Below are positions 20,509 through 30,973 of a stretch of 64,000 bases of DNA, one piece after another. Location: the NCBI GenBank assembly GCA_036346355.1, contig CM070570.1:43849592-43913591 (forward strand), given 5' to 3'. Both the position numbers and the translations under genes were made by a program. Numbering within the stretch: position 1 is the first letter of the stretch; each line of letters begins with the position of its first letter. The stretch is from Rhipidocladum racemiflorum (Eukaryota; Streptophyta; Magnoliopsida; Poales; Poaceae). The notes under the pieces were generated by a model, which saw nothing but the letters and a program-made list of their open reading frames with translations, was not told where the DNA came from and made no database searches.

Positions 20509-20875
20509 AGGGATTCAAAAATCGCAGAAAATTGGTAAAAAATCACGATTATCAGATACATCGGTGGGGTAAGATATTTGAAATCGCTCGAAAACCGGTC
20601 AAATTCAAAAAAAAAAATATGCGATGTACATATCGCGATAATCGGTGAAAATCAATGAAACCCTAGAGAAAATCGTTTCTTGAGAAACATTGAATTGGCC
20701 TGTCAAAATATCGCGATAATCGGTGAAAGTCGAGAGAAAATCGTTATTTTTTTATTTATTTTTCCAAAAATTTGGATTCTGATACCATGCAATTTTTGAC
20801 GATTTTCTAGCGATTTTCGACGAAAATCAGTACTAGAGAAGTGAGGAAAATCTTAGATGAAAAGATAAAGTGAAC
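20509..20875. repeat. Decayed AAAATCG-type repeat
   Basis: It begins CAGGGATTCAAAAATCGCAG and contains ATATCGCGATAATCGGTGAAA twice (about 20630 and 20707) and AAACCCTAGAGAAAATCG. It looks like another member of the 18175/19304 family, but no duplication was found. Confidence 0.4.
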
Positions 20876-22380
20876 CTGCGATTTGCTGCATGGGCGAGCG
20901 CAGGGCGTTATCTGCTCCTTCGTCGGGGGCGCCACCAACGGCGGCGCCGGGGGCCAGCCGACGCGGCATCAAGATCCGTGCGGCTCGCCTCCGGTTGACA
21001 CATCCGGCTGCCCCGCGTCACCGGGGGGTCTCGTCGTCGGTCGTCACGATCTCGATCCCCGAATAAAGAAAAGCAAGCGGGGGGCGTTGCCGTCACGTCT
21101 CCGCGCGTCGCAGACCGAAACGTGTCGCGAGGTGACGTCAGCGGGCTCACGACCAGGACGTGTCTGAAAGGAATGGAATTGACGGCCTCCTCATGCTGAC
21201 GGCGTTCGGTCGGTGACGTCACGTACCCCCCGGCCAAGGACCAACGAGCTAGCGTTTTCCAGCAAAATGCCTGCCGAATTTTTCAAGTCAAAAGGAAAAA
21301 CTAACCGAATATATTTCTTTGTCAGATTAATTCAGTTTTTCAGCCGATCAAAATAATCAAATCAAATGGCACAGCTAGTCGACAGATAGGAATGTACCCA
21401 AATTCCTTGATTGCTCGCTTGCTTCCTTCCTTAGTTGCTTTTATTTGGGTGAGCTAGTCGTGCTAATAAGGCGTGCCGCGGGAGGAGCCAAAACTGTTAG
21501 TTTCAATCGCAGTGGAAAGGGTGCGGGGGTGGTCGTGGGCGTGCCAAGCAGGCGGGCACAGATCGCGGCAGTGTTCGCACTCATCACGCTGCTGGGGTCT
21601 CCGTCTCTACAATAACGCCCACATCGTCGCCTCACTCTGCCGCCACATCGCCTATACCTTGTGTAGGAGGTGGCGACTAGGCCAGGGCGCGGCAAGGGGG
21701 TCAAATCAATGGGGGAGGCCGCGGATCGAGACAACCCGCCCATGCAATGCTAGCGGAGGAGGTGGTGAAACCTGGGGCAGCAGCCGAGAGCTCATAGCTG
21801 GTGGTGGCGGAAACGGATCATGACGGTGAAAGGACTTGTAAATTTGCGACAGTGGTGCTTTAGCTAGGGATGGTTCATGGCGGTTTGATTGGGGATTTGC
21901 AGCCCAACGGGGATTCATCTGGCGACTGGCGAGTCACGCGGTAGTGCCTAGTGGGCTGAATTGAGCGAGCTATTCGGTCTTCGTTACTTTCGGTTGCTGG
22001 AACTCAAAAACCGAATATACATCGAACACTGAATAACTTCGAAATAAAAACCAAAATAGAAATCGAAAAAACTAAAATAGTTAGTAAAATCGATTCAGTT
22101 TGTTAACTCGGTTTCTATTTAAAAATGCTCACCTCTAGTCGTGACCGAGAAGCACGGAAGTGACGACGGTGACCTCCTCTTGATCCGAGCCGTGTCGAAT
22201 ATCGAGCAACTATGGGGGCGGGTATACGTAGATGCACTGGTTCTAGAATCTTTGCTTCTAGCACCGCCTCTCTAGTGGCTAGCACCGGTTTTCCACCATA
22301 CTGTACTGTTCAACAATAGGATCGAAATGAAGGTAGGGACACGGACCTGCTTATATGCATCATACAATTTTTTTAAATAA
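20876..22380. other. GC-rich then mixed spacer, no gene recognised
   Basis: 20876-21240 and 21470-21830 are GC-rich with overlapping frames on both strands and no recognisable domain. Two TGACGTCA words occur at about 21133 and 21212, possible bZIP-type sites. 21960-22140 has CCGAATA/AAAACCGAA-rich sequence ending CTCACCTCTAG, which resembles the right part of the hAT element at 11408-13759. A matching left end was not found. Confidence 0.35.
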
Positions 22381-22439
22381 TACATTTTTTAATAGCAATT
22401 GCAGAATTAATACACGGGAAAATTTGTTTGCAAAATTAA

Positions 22440-22665
22440 TACTAAATCGCCAAATGATGTGACGAAATAGCAGAAGTCGCCAAATGGTACAGCGAAATAT
22501 CAGTAGTTGCCACACCATTTGGTGACTACTGCTTAATACTGCAATTACCTGTAGGATTACGGGAAAAGGCTATAATCGTCACACGGTTTGGCGACGTATA
22601 GTAGTCGCCAACCCATGTGGCGATTATAGGGTGTCGCCAAACCATATGACGATTATATTCTGATT
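22440..22665. repeat. Cluster of GTCGCCAAACCATATGGCGA palindromic words
   Basis: Variants such as GTCGCCAAATGGTACAGCGA, CACACGGTTTGGCGAC, GTCGCCAACCCATGTGGCGA and GTCGCCAAACCATATGACGA occur about six times in 220 bp, in both directions. They lie on the far side of the 188-bp repeat copies from the MULE transposase and may be its subterminal repeats. Confidence 0.5.
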
Positions 22666-23084
22666 AGTGAAATTTCTTTAAAATAATATTGTTCTAATGA
22701 CTAATTACAAAAAATATGTTGTTTAAAAAATAATAGAAATATACTCCTTCACCAATATTGAAATGGTGACAAAGAGCAGTTGCTCTTTTTTTCATTTTTA
22801 TGCTTTTGTCACAATTTCAAATAGAACAAGGGTCCTGTCGATATTTGGAATAGATACAGGTAGAATAAATAATGAAAAAAATCAGATGTATCCCTGATAA
22901 TTCATGTAGTATTATATAAAATATTTACCGTGAACCAAAAAAATTAAAATTGAAATCATTGTTAATTTTTTATGAAGGAAAAAAATACGAGGAAATATTT
23001 AATCATTTGCTAGCAATCTCCAAATCCTACGAAATAAATTGCAAATTTGTATTAAATTATAAGAAGTCAAATTGTTAGTTTTTT

Positions 23085-23350
23085 TGGAAGAATGGAGCTG
23101 ATTTGCTCTTTCATAAATGGACTACCATATTTTGAAAAAAATATTTTATTTGCACATTGTGTTGCATCTAAATTCTACTAGTGCAATAACCCTAACTATT
23201 ATAGTCGACAACAAACGATAATGCTTAAGCCTTTTTGGCAGCCCATAAAATATCATATTTGAATGTAATTATTTGGAAGAATAGAGCAGATTTGCTATTT
23301 GATATATGGACTACCATATTCTGAAAAAAAATATTTTATTTGCATCTTGC
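23085..23350. repeat. Two partial copies of the 188-bp repeat
   Basis: GATTTGCTCTTTCATAAATGGACTACCATATT and TAGTGCAATAACCCTAACTATTATAGTCG, then GCTTAAGCCTTTTTGGCAG and a second GGACTACCATATTCTG, match the tandem array at 60380-61800 in order and spacing, with substitutions. The block directly joins the SWIM exon end of the MULE transposase. Confidence 0.65.
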
Positions 23351-24745
23351 GCTCATCTCTATTAATCACAGTGAAATCACCGTGTGCGCGGAAACCACGG
23401 AACTCATCGGACCAGGTATGGACAACATGCTCCTTCAAATAGAAAGGGGACACGTATTGCGACGTGTTTATCCCAATTTGCCCACAGGCAGCCATGACAT
23501 GTGAGCAAGGAATATGAAGAAGTCTTGGCTTATTGCAGGGCATTCACATCATCCGGTGGCCCCTTGGCCTAGATTAACCTCGTGTGTAATAACCGCTATG
23601 TCGGTTCCCATTCCCCTTTTGCACCATAGAGTCATCTCGTAGCGGTACTCAGTGATTCCAGAGCAACGCACCATATGTTGCTGAGTTTTCATGGTTCGTT
23701 CCTCTATATAGGTCATCATTCGCCAATAATACGGCGTTTGTAATGTGGTAGCGTGAAGTGTAGCCTCAGCATGCCTTTTCTGAAAGTAGGCAACGATGCC
23801 GGGCAACATGCCTTCTAGGATGGCCACAAGTGGTAGCGGACGGAGGCCTCTGATGATCCAATTGTAAACCTCGGCTATATTCGTTATCATGACACCAAAT
23901 CTGTTCAACACAAATGAGTTAACCCCATTTGTTTAACCATCATAAATGGAGCGACGTGTTAATTTACTATACTAACCTGGCGTCTCCTGTGTCATGGAGC
24001 AATGCCCACTTGTCTGGAGGCTCTACCTCTATCCAGTGTGAGAAACACTTTATGTTTCTTGACGATCGTCTCCTTATATTAGGAGGATCGAGCTCCCCAA
24101 AGGGTGCTAGCTTTTTGGGTGGGCAATCGTTCGGCGTAGGTGGTAGCTTCTTCATCTCTTCGATATGTGCATTAGTGTGATTATCCAACTCGGCAAATAG
24201 CACGTTGAACTTACGTGGCTAGTTCTGCTTGCATAATCTCTTAAACAGGTCATTAGTTACTTACTTCTGAACTGCTTGAAGAAATTTGTTCACAAATATC
24301 TCATGCACCACCTGTTCTGTAAGTCACACCATGCAAATGGCTCTTCAAAGTCCTCCTGTAGAGTTTTAATTGCCGAAAGGATACTTTTTTGACGATCATG
24401 AATGATGCACACGTTGGGCCGATCACCAACTACCCCGACCTTTAGATGTCTGAAAAACCACAACCAGCTATCCCGGTTATCACCCTCAACAAATGCAAAG
24501 GTCAATTGAAGTATGTGGTTATTCGTATCAACTGCAATGGCCATTAGAATCTGCCCCTTATATTTCCTAGTAAAAAATGTACCATTGACACAAAGCAATA
24601 AACGACAGTACATGAATGACGCAATACAAGGACTCGATGAAAAAACAACACAATAAAACATCAACATACCGTTTTCATCTGCTTCACTCTCTATGAAAAC
24701 AGTGTATATGTCAGGGTTAGTTTGCTTCAGTACATCATACGTACC
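23295..24745 (-). pseudogene. MULE (Mutator-like) transposase, broken
   Basis: Fragments follow in order on the - strand. 24745-24290 includes LKQTNPDIYTVFIESE, then LLCVNGTFFTRKYKGQILMA, AFVEGDNRDSWLWFFRHLK and CIIHDRQKSI. The last three belong to the DDE transposase domain of plant MULEs, where the first block normally reads VDGTF and the second carries the second Asp. 24283-23967 includes NFFKQFRSK and KWALLHDTGDARLV. 23911-23549 has ITNIAEVYNWIIRGLRPLPL. 23543-23295 gives KPRLLHIPCSHVMAACG, the CXH half of a SWIM zinc finger. Stops at the joins, a changed catalytic Asp (N) and loss of the N-terminal part make it inactive. The 188-bp repeat overlaps its 3' end. Confidence 0.85.
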
Positions 24746-24980
24746 AGCGGTCTAACCGATCGAGATCTAGGCAAACCGTTTCGGAGCCCGAGATTATTGT
24801 GATATCGCAGGAATCAGTGTGATTTTGGTTTGCAAATCAACAAAATCGTCGTGTTCCAAACGTGGTCTAAGATGCGTTCCAGCTAGCGGTGACTCTAAAG
24901 AGGTGCCGTACATCGGTGAAATGACCATCTTCAAAAAGGAAACCACTAGGATCTCTGATCTCATCAGGGAGAGAGACTAG

Positions 24981-25150
24981 TGTGACGCCCTGCTCGTCCT
25001 CCACTTTCCCCGCGCCGCGCCGCCAACGGCCTCCGCCCTTCGCTCGCGCCGCCGCCAGCCCCGCAACCACCGCCGCGAATTTCGCGTGCGGTTGGGCCGC
25101 AACGCCGCCTCGCCCCCCCTATAAAGCCCCCCCGAGCCCGCCCCCTCTAA
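24981..25150 (+). repeat. Truncated 5' LTR
   Basis: This matches the start of the 3' LTR (TGTGACGCCCTGCTCGTCCT...) as far as shortly after the TATA box at 25120-25125 (CCCTATAAAGCCCC). It then breaks off near CCCCCTCTAATGG and runs into gag sequence. The missing part is the remaining roughly 2.1 kb of the LTR. Confidence 0.8.
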
Positions 25151-25197
25151 TGGTGAACCATCCCGACAGCCTGGCAATTACCAAAGTAGATCAGTGA

Positions 25198-25425
25198 GGG
25201 CCAACACAGCAAAATTCAAAACCCCAGTCCAAAGTCACATGTTACGACTGCCATGGAATTGGGCACTTCGCCAGGAATTGCCCCAAGAAGCAGCAGAATG
25301 CGAGCCCAATTGTGAACAACTCTGAAGTCCCCCACAATGCAACAAGGAAGCAACAGAATTTTGGTAAAGGACTTCTGAACAATGCCAAAGCTCAAGACTG
25401 GCAGCATGGTACGGTTGAGAAATAA
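25198..25425 (+). pseudogene. gag fragment with CCHC zinc knuckle
   Basis: The frame reads KPQSKVTCYDCHGIGHFARN followed by CPKKQQN, a perfect C-X2-C-X4-H-X4-C retroviral-type knuckle (25240-25281), and stops at TAA about 25423-25425. Zinc knuckles bind genomic RNA in the nucleocapsid part of Gag. Just upstream GNYQSRSVRANT is visible in another frame, so a frameshift lies before the knuckle. Everything between this fragment and the polypurine tract is deleted. Confidence 0.8.
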
Positions 25426-26017
25426 GTTGAACGATCTATAACCTATTTCCTTGCTAGCCTTTCCGAATCTCGGGGACAAGATTCTTTTTAAGGGGGATAG
25501 GTTTGTGACGCCCTGCTCGTCCTCCCCTTTCCCCGCGCCACGCCGCTAACGGCCTCCGCCCTCCGCGCGCGCCACCGCCAGCCCCGCAAACCACCATGAA
25601 TTTTGCGGCGGTTGGGCCGCCAGCGCCGCCTCGCCCCCTATAAAGCCCCGAACCCCCTCTCTCTAGTGCCTCTCCCTCTCTCCCCTGCTCCCTCTCCTCT
25701 CCCCTTGATGCCGCCGCCTCCTTCCTGCTCCGGCCGCCGAGACGAGGTCGCCCGTCGCCGCGCTCCCCGCCTCCTCCGTTGTTCCTTCGGCCCCACCACT
25801 TGCGCCGCCGGGCCTGCCTCGCCGCTTCGCTGCCGGCAGGCCGCCGCCGCTCGCCGCTTCCGGCCTGGCTGCGCCGCCGCCGGCCTTGCTCTGTTGCGCT
25901 GGCGCGCTTTCCCGTGATCGCGTATGCGGCGTGGTCCACGGGTCGCGTGGACCCGGTCCACGAGCTGGGGCCCCACCTGTCAGTTTTATATAAAAAAAGA
26001 TTTTCCAAAATTCCATT

Positions 26018-26099
26018 ATGACGTCAGCCGCTGACGTCATAAATCGGTTTTCTTTTAAAAATCATTTCAAAAATCAGAAAAGGTGCGCTGACGTCAGCA
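26018..26099. promoter_or_regulatory. Cluster of three TGACGTCA palindromes in the LTR
   Basis: 26018-26040 is a perfect 23-bp palindrome holding two TGACGTCA sites separated by GCCGC, and 26088-26099 is GCTGACGTCAGC. TGACGTCA is the core recognised by plant bZIP factors of the TGA and HBP-1 type. The cluster lies about 380 bp downstream of the TATA box, so it would be in the transcribed leader. Regulatory use is inference. Confidence 0.5.
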
Positions 26100-26319
26100 T
26101 GACGCAGTAATTCGATTTTTTTTCATAAAAAAATTTCAAAAATGCCAGAAATTTCCGTTTTAAACTTACGGGAGCCCGTTTTCGCCCGTTCGAACTCCGT
26201 TTGGCTCCGTTTTTCTTCCTAAATTCATTTAAAATCTTAAATTTTAGTTTAGTGCTAGTTTAAAATTCAATATGAATTTATTTGGATTTTATTTGAATTC
26301 GGTTGTTTTTCGTGCGTAG

Positions 26320-26379
26320 ATTACGGAGAGTCCGAGGAGTTCCTGAGCGACGAATTCGAGCAGCAACTCGTCGAACCAG
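26320..26379 (+). other. Candidate LTR-internal exon A (second LTR)
   Basis: It follows the acceptor-like GTGCGTAG and ends CCAG before GCAAGT, a good GC-type donor. With one base from upstream it reads DYGESEEFLSDEFEQQLVEP. Sequence identity to exon A of the first LTR is low, but the flanks, acidity and phase are the same. Confidence 0.4.
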
Positions 26380-27504
26380 GCAAGTCACACCCCCTTGATC
26401 ATGTTACTCCTAATTTGTGAACTTTTATGTTGAATTTCAAATTATTGCATGCTTATTTATTATAGACGTTAATTTTCGACTTAGTTTTAAATAATAGATA
26501 TGACCATTATTGATGTGCCACCTTTGTCATTTGAATTCCGATACCCTTGTAACTTTAGGAAAAAATATAAACTATGACTATGATAATATTTAGACATTGC
26601 TTAGACATGCTTAGAACCAAACTTAGGAAGTTTTGGGGATCTTTATGCCAAAATGATGTCATGTTTAAGTGAAAACTGATGGAGATCAATGTTAGTATTA
26701 ATGTGGAGACTAGTATGGTTAAAATGAAAATGACTTAGACTGGACGAGAAATGATTGGAAAGTGTTGTGGTTATCTTACGGGGTTTGTGAAAAGTCTCAT
26801 CTAGTCAATTAAGGACCGGTTTGAGTTTCGCTGTATGTAAAGCTTAACCGTACTACCATGAGTCTGGAATGGGACAGACCTGGCTAGCCATATTAAATTA
26901 TTTCATGGATAGTCATGCCATATGGGGGTAGTGGTGTGGTGAAAGCGTGAGGCTGTCACTTTGGCGCAAGAGGGGACTTCTGAATAGAGGGGGTCTTTCA
27001 GCGGTGAAACTTTAGCGGACATGGCTACATGTATGAATTAATATGGGGGCCTTGTCATAATTTTCTTTGTCACTCACCAAAGGAAGTGTGCTGACAACAA
27101 GGGAGTATTATGTCTTGTGGGTAAAGTTGTATAACTTCTGCAGAGTGTCAAACTAATCGATTAGCCGCGCCCGCGGTTATGGGCATGCTGAGCAACCTAT
27201 TCTCATATTAGACTTTGGTAAATTAAAATTTGGTTTCCAGAAATGATGTTGGATGGAGGGAGTCCATCATGGGTAAAACTTAGCCAATTCCAGGAGAGAT
27301 TCCTGAGTTAAAGAAAATTGTATAGATTTGTGTTTCATTATAAACCATGCCATTTAAAATTACTTAGAATGTTTATTAAACTGTTGCTTTACGCTTAAAC
27401 AAACTATATTGCCATCATTTGATTGCCCGTATATTTATATTGCATTTTCCGGTGTGATTTGCTGAGTACATATGTACTCACCCTTGCTTATTCTGCTGCT
27501 TCAG

Positions 27505-27542
27505 AGGAGGAGTACCATGATGGTGAGGACCAGTTGGACTAA
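27505..27542 (+). other. Candidate LTR-internal exon B (second LTR)
   Basis: After the acceptor-like GCTGCTTCAG it reads, in the frame continued from exon A, EEEYHDGEDQLD and then TAA. The implied intron is 26380-27504 (1125 bp), close to the 1210 bp of the first LTR. Confidence 0.4.
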
Positions 27543-27794
27543 GCCGCGTCCCCAGTCGATTGCCTGTGGCGAATTAATTGGGCCCTATCTTCCATTCTTC
27601 GGTTTCGCTGCTTTTATTTAAGTTGTTTAATTATTGGCCCTCGCGCCATTTAATATGTAACCCTGAATATTTATTATTAATAAAGTACGGTAGATATGCT
27701 ATAGTTTCATTTCTACTGTGTGTACTAGTATTTTCTGGACTAGTACAAAATACACAAAGGATTTCGGATGTGTTATTCCGGGTCCGACAACTAG

Positions 27795-28607
27795 CTAAAG
27801 CGATCCGTTTTTTTATATATCGACGAGCTAAGCAGGCGTTCGGTTTCTTTCAAAACTTGTTACAAAACACGCATAGACAGGCTTCTTCCGGTAATCATAT
27901 ATACGGCTCAAATAGTGCACTGACCGTTCTAGACACATCTGATCTCATGCCTTCATGCAGATTATTATCCTTCTTTAATTATGTCCGCAAAATGAAATCA
28001 AGCTCCAAACCACTAGTTTGGTTGTATCATGGAAATAACCTATATATACGGCCAATGGGTGAAATGCGGAATCACACGTACACGTAGGTTCATAATCTAT
28101 CGGACCAAACGAAGAGAAAATGACTGCTTTTTTTGGTTGTAAATTTAACCTCGTAATTAAACAGTCAACTACTAGTCGTATAGTATATTAGTACTAGTGA
28201 TCGCTGAGTGATCAGAAATTTACTCCAAAATGGCCGCTATTTTTCCTCCTTTAACGGTGCACTTGGCAGTATAGTGATCATCTCCCGACAATATAACGGA
28301 ACAGTAAACGGCAGCGGCAGCAGAACCCGCGTAGAATTAGACGTAAATTACGTGCTCCACTCAAGTCTTAGCCCGTTATCCATTGCCATCTCTGCAAGAT
28401 TCGCGCTGCGCAAGAAGATGGAAATCTAATTTGTTAGTTAATTAAAAAAAAAACGAGAGTTAGGGAGAGGTGGAAACGTCGAACGCAATGAGAGCTGGCC
28501 CGGGATATTTTAAATGTAGAAGCTTTCTTTTTCCTAGCCTTCAATGTTTTTTTTTGCTGAAAAGTTGACTCGGTTTCGAATAATTTTGTAAAAATGGTTC
28601 TTGTTAG
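27795..28607. other. Intergenic, nothing recognised
   Basis: A + strand frame of 169 codons (27578-28087) spans the LTR end and has no domain, so it is chance. A further short frame at 28208-28429 also lacks features. No RNA gene or repeat ends were seen. Confidence 0.4.
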
Positions 28608-28823
28608 ACAACCTCGCTATCGAATAGTCCGGGGTTGCCTAATAGATTGAACTGGAGAACAGAGAGAGAGGGCGAGAGACACAAATATGAAGAGGAACAG
28701 TCCGCTTTTATTATTCTCAGATGCTTGTGTGTACAATGGGGTGACCCCCTGCCTCCTATATATAGCGGTTCTGCTTAGAGATAAGGAAGAGTCCATATAG
28801 GATAGGAAACCAGTTTCCTAACA

Positions 28824-28840
28824 CTCCCCCTTGGACTCTT
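28824..28840 (-). other. Polypurine tract of the copia element
   Basis: On the - strand GAGTCCAAGGGGGAG directly precedes the 3' LTR start TGTTAGG. A purine run touching the LTR is the expected plus-strand primer. Confidence 0.8.
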
Positions 28841-29058
28841 CACTGCAAGATGCATATGCCTCATTAAAACTCCATAAAAACCCAGTGGGAAAAATAATTG
28901 GAGAAAGAGTACATAGCACACGCTTGCTGTGTTGCACGGATTGCCTCATCAAAAACCTTATGTAAGAAAACTTCAATGAAAAACTTACTTAAGGAAAAGA
29001 GTACAATCCACCCAAACTTCAATGTTAATCTTCAAGATTCACGTTGGGTACTCAAACT

Positions 29059-29880
29059 TCATGTTCGAGATTTATGTAGGAGTATGTGAAAATCTCCCCC
29101 TGAAATCTGCACTTCTCTAAGCCTCATCATCCCGATTCCTCTAATACATCTTTCAAAGGAAGATGCCGGGAGTGATTTAGTGAATAAATTTACGAGATTT
29201 TCACACGACTTAGTATGCAGTATCTTTATCTCGTTCATCTTATGCATTTCATGAGCATAAAAGAACTTGGGGTTGATATGCTTTGTAAGGTTACTCTTCA
29301 CATATCCCATTTGTACTTGTGCAACACAAGCTGCATTATCTTCATAGATAATAGTGGGGGTTTGTTCCATGTTCAGGCCACATGACTTCTGGATGTGGTG
29401 AACCATTCTTCGAAGCTATGCACATTCCCGAGAGGCTTCATACAGTGCAATTATTTCTAAGTGGTTTGTCGATGTCGAGACAAGAGTCTGCTTAGACGAC
29501 TTCCACGAAATTGTTGTTCCACCGCAAAGGAAAACATATCCAGTTTGTGACTTGCCAGTATGCTGGTCCGATAGGTACCTAGCATCGGCATAGCCAACTA
29601 AATTCAATTCATTGTTTCTTCTGTAAAACAAGCCGAGGTCTTTGCTTCTTTGAAGGTAACGGAAGATGTCCTTCACCCTTTTCCAATGCCTTTTGGTGGG
29701 TTCTGCACTGTACCGTGCTAGCAAATTCACGGCGAACGTAATGTCCGGCCTGGTTCTATTCGCAAGGTACATGAGCGCTCCAATTGCACTCAAATATGGG
29801 AATTCCGCTCCCAGGACTTCCTCCCCCTCTTCTCTAGGCCTGTATGGGTCTAGGTCTGCTTGGAGTGACCTTTCGACCAT
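29059..29880 (-). pseudogene. Copia RNase H and C-terminal end of Pol
   Basis: 29880-29416 reads LSAIGALMYLANRTRPDITF, VKDIFRYLQRSKDLGLFY, LVGYADARYLSDQHTGKSQT and SWKSSKQTLVSTSTNHLEII. These are the conserved end of copia reverse transcriptase and the RNase H domain, whose first Asp is in YADA. After a stop, 29406-29059 continues with IIYEDNAACVAQVQMGYVKS and KHINPKFFYAHE. The catalytic DN.A motif is present. The usual S.AEAE is replaced by STNHLEII here, and at least one stop separates the two pieces. Confidence 0.85.
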
Positions 29881-30776
29881 TGGGTCTTTGCGGGGTATGC
29901 CTTCTCAAAACCAAATCTCTCAAACACTTTCTGCGTGTAGGATGATTGGTGTACCAAGATTTCGCCTTGGGCATGTTCAAGCTGCAAGCCTAAACAAAAC
30001 TTGGTTTTACCCAAGTCTTTCATTTCAAATTCAGACTTCAAGTATGTGCATGCTTCTTCAATTTCTTCATCCGTCCCAATGATGTTCAAGTCATCTACAT
30101 AGACGGAGGTTATACAAAATCCATTCGTGGATCGTTGTATAAATACACATGGACAATCTTCGCTGTTCGTGTAGCCTTTCTTGCAAAGAAAGTCACTTAA
30201 GCGATTGTACCACATTCTTCCTGACTGTTTCAGCCCATACAGTTATTTCTTCAATTTCACACTGTATAGGTTTCTGTTTGCTCTGTCTTGGTTCGGGATA
30301 GGGATACCTTTCGGTACTTTCATATAAATCTCCGAATCCAAGTTTCCATACAAATATGCTATGACAACATCCATTAGCTTCATTCTCAACTTCAAGTTGA
30401 CTGCCATTGAGATCAAGTATCTAAAGGTAATTCCACCCATGACCGGAGAATAGGTTTCTTCATAATCAACCCTAGGACGTTGAGTGAAACCTTGAACAAC
30501 AAGCCTTGCAATGGTTGTTGCTCTTTTCATAGATTCTCCTATTATTACAAAATTTATGGCCATTTCGTCATGGTGTGCTTCATGCACTTCTACTTGCTCT
30601 TCATTGCTATTTCCCATTCCAGGAGCAAGTTCCTTTAGTTTTTCTCCGCCAATGTGTGCGCACACATTATTTCCGGCGGCTTCTTCCAATTGAATATTCA
30701 AATCTGGAATTGCCTTTTCCACAGGCTTCTTTCCAGTGCCAGGTCTCAACTGGCTCCCCTTCTTGCTTTGGGGCAT
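29850..30776 (-). pseudogene. Copia reverse transcriptase
   Basis: 30776-30243 contains ARLVVQGFTQRPRVDYEETY SPV and MDVVIAYLYGNLDSEIYMKV, the first blocks of copia reverse transcriptase with its first catalytic Asp (MDV). 30215-29850 contains SVYVDDLNIIG, the YVDD catalytic box, and LKSEFEMKDLGKTKFCLGLQ. A stop and frame change lie near 30240, and another near 29870. The N-terminal stretch of the first piece corresponds to the variable linker after integrase. Confidence 0.88.
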
Positions 30777-30973
30777 TTTTGTGATTGGCTATGGTAAGTC
30801 CTCTTGCCCATTTTTCCCCAGACGTCTCCGGGTACTTTGGGTTTGAGAAGCCAGATTTCCTGTTCTTTTTCTTTGAGGCCTCTGAACAGGATGAGGGATA
30901 CCTTCTGCTTTCTTTGGTATTTCCACCCTCTCTGGTGCATTTCTTGCTGGTATATGCGACTTAACCACGCTCT

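Larger units (their letters stand above)
24981..27789 (+). mobile_element. Internally deleted gypsy element with intact ends
   Basis: The 5-bp duplication ACTAG is perfect at 24976-24980 and 27790-27794, and the element runs TGTGACGCCC...GGTCCGACA. It consists of about 170 bp of 5' LTR, about 350 bp of internal sequence with a gag zinc knuckle and a polypurine tract, and a full 3' LTR. Protease, reverse transcriptase, RNase H and integrase are missing. The LTR differs in sequence from the one at 274-2929 but has the same layout, so it is a related Del/Tekay-type family. It sits just beyond the N-terminal end of the MULE transposase. Confidence 0.85.
25504..27789 (+). repeat. Complete 3' LTR of the deleted gypsy element
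   Basis: It begins TGTGACGCCCTG after AAGGGGGATAGGTT and ends GGGTCCGACA, 2286 bp. It contains a TATA box (25639-25644), a GC-rich leader to about 25970, AT-rich spacer, the candidate acidic exons at 26320-26379 and 27505-27542, and a GTACTCACCCTTGC motif near 27475. Overlapping long frames at 25454-26040 are products of GC bias. Confidence 0.85.

Noticed and set aside
21464..22133. Possible 9-bp target duplication CTAGTCGTG at about 21455 and 22136
   Set aside because: The sequences directly inside the two copies are not inverted repeats of each other, so no element ends support it. A chance match is likely enough.
27578..28087. 169-codon + strand frame
   Set aside because: It crosses the LTR boundary and target duplication at 27789-27794 and has no domain, so it cannot be an old gene.
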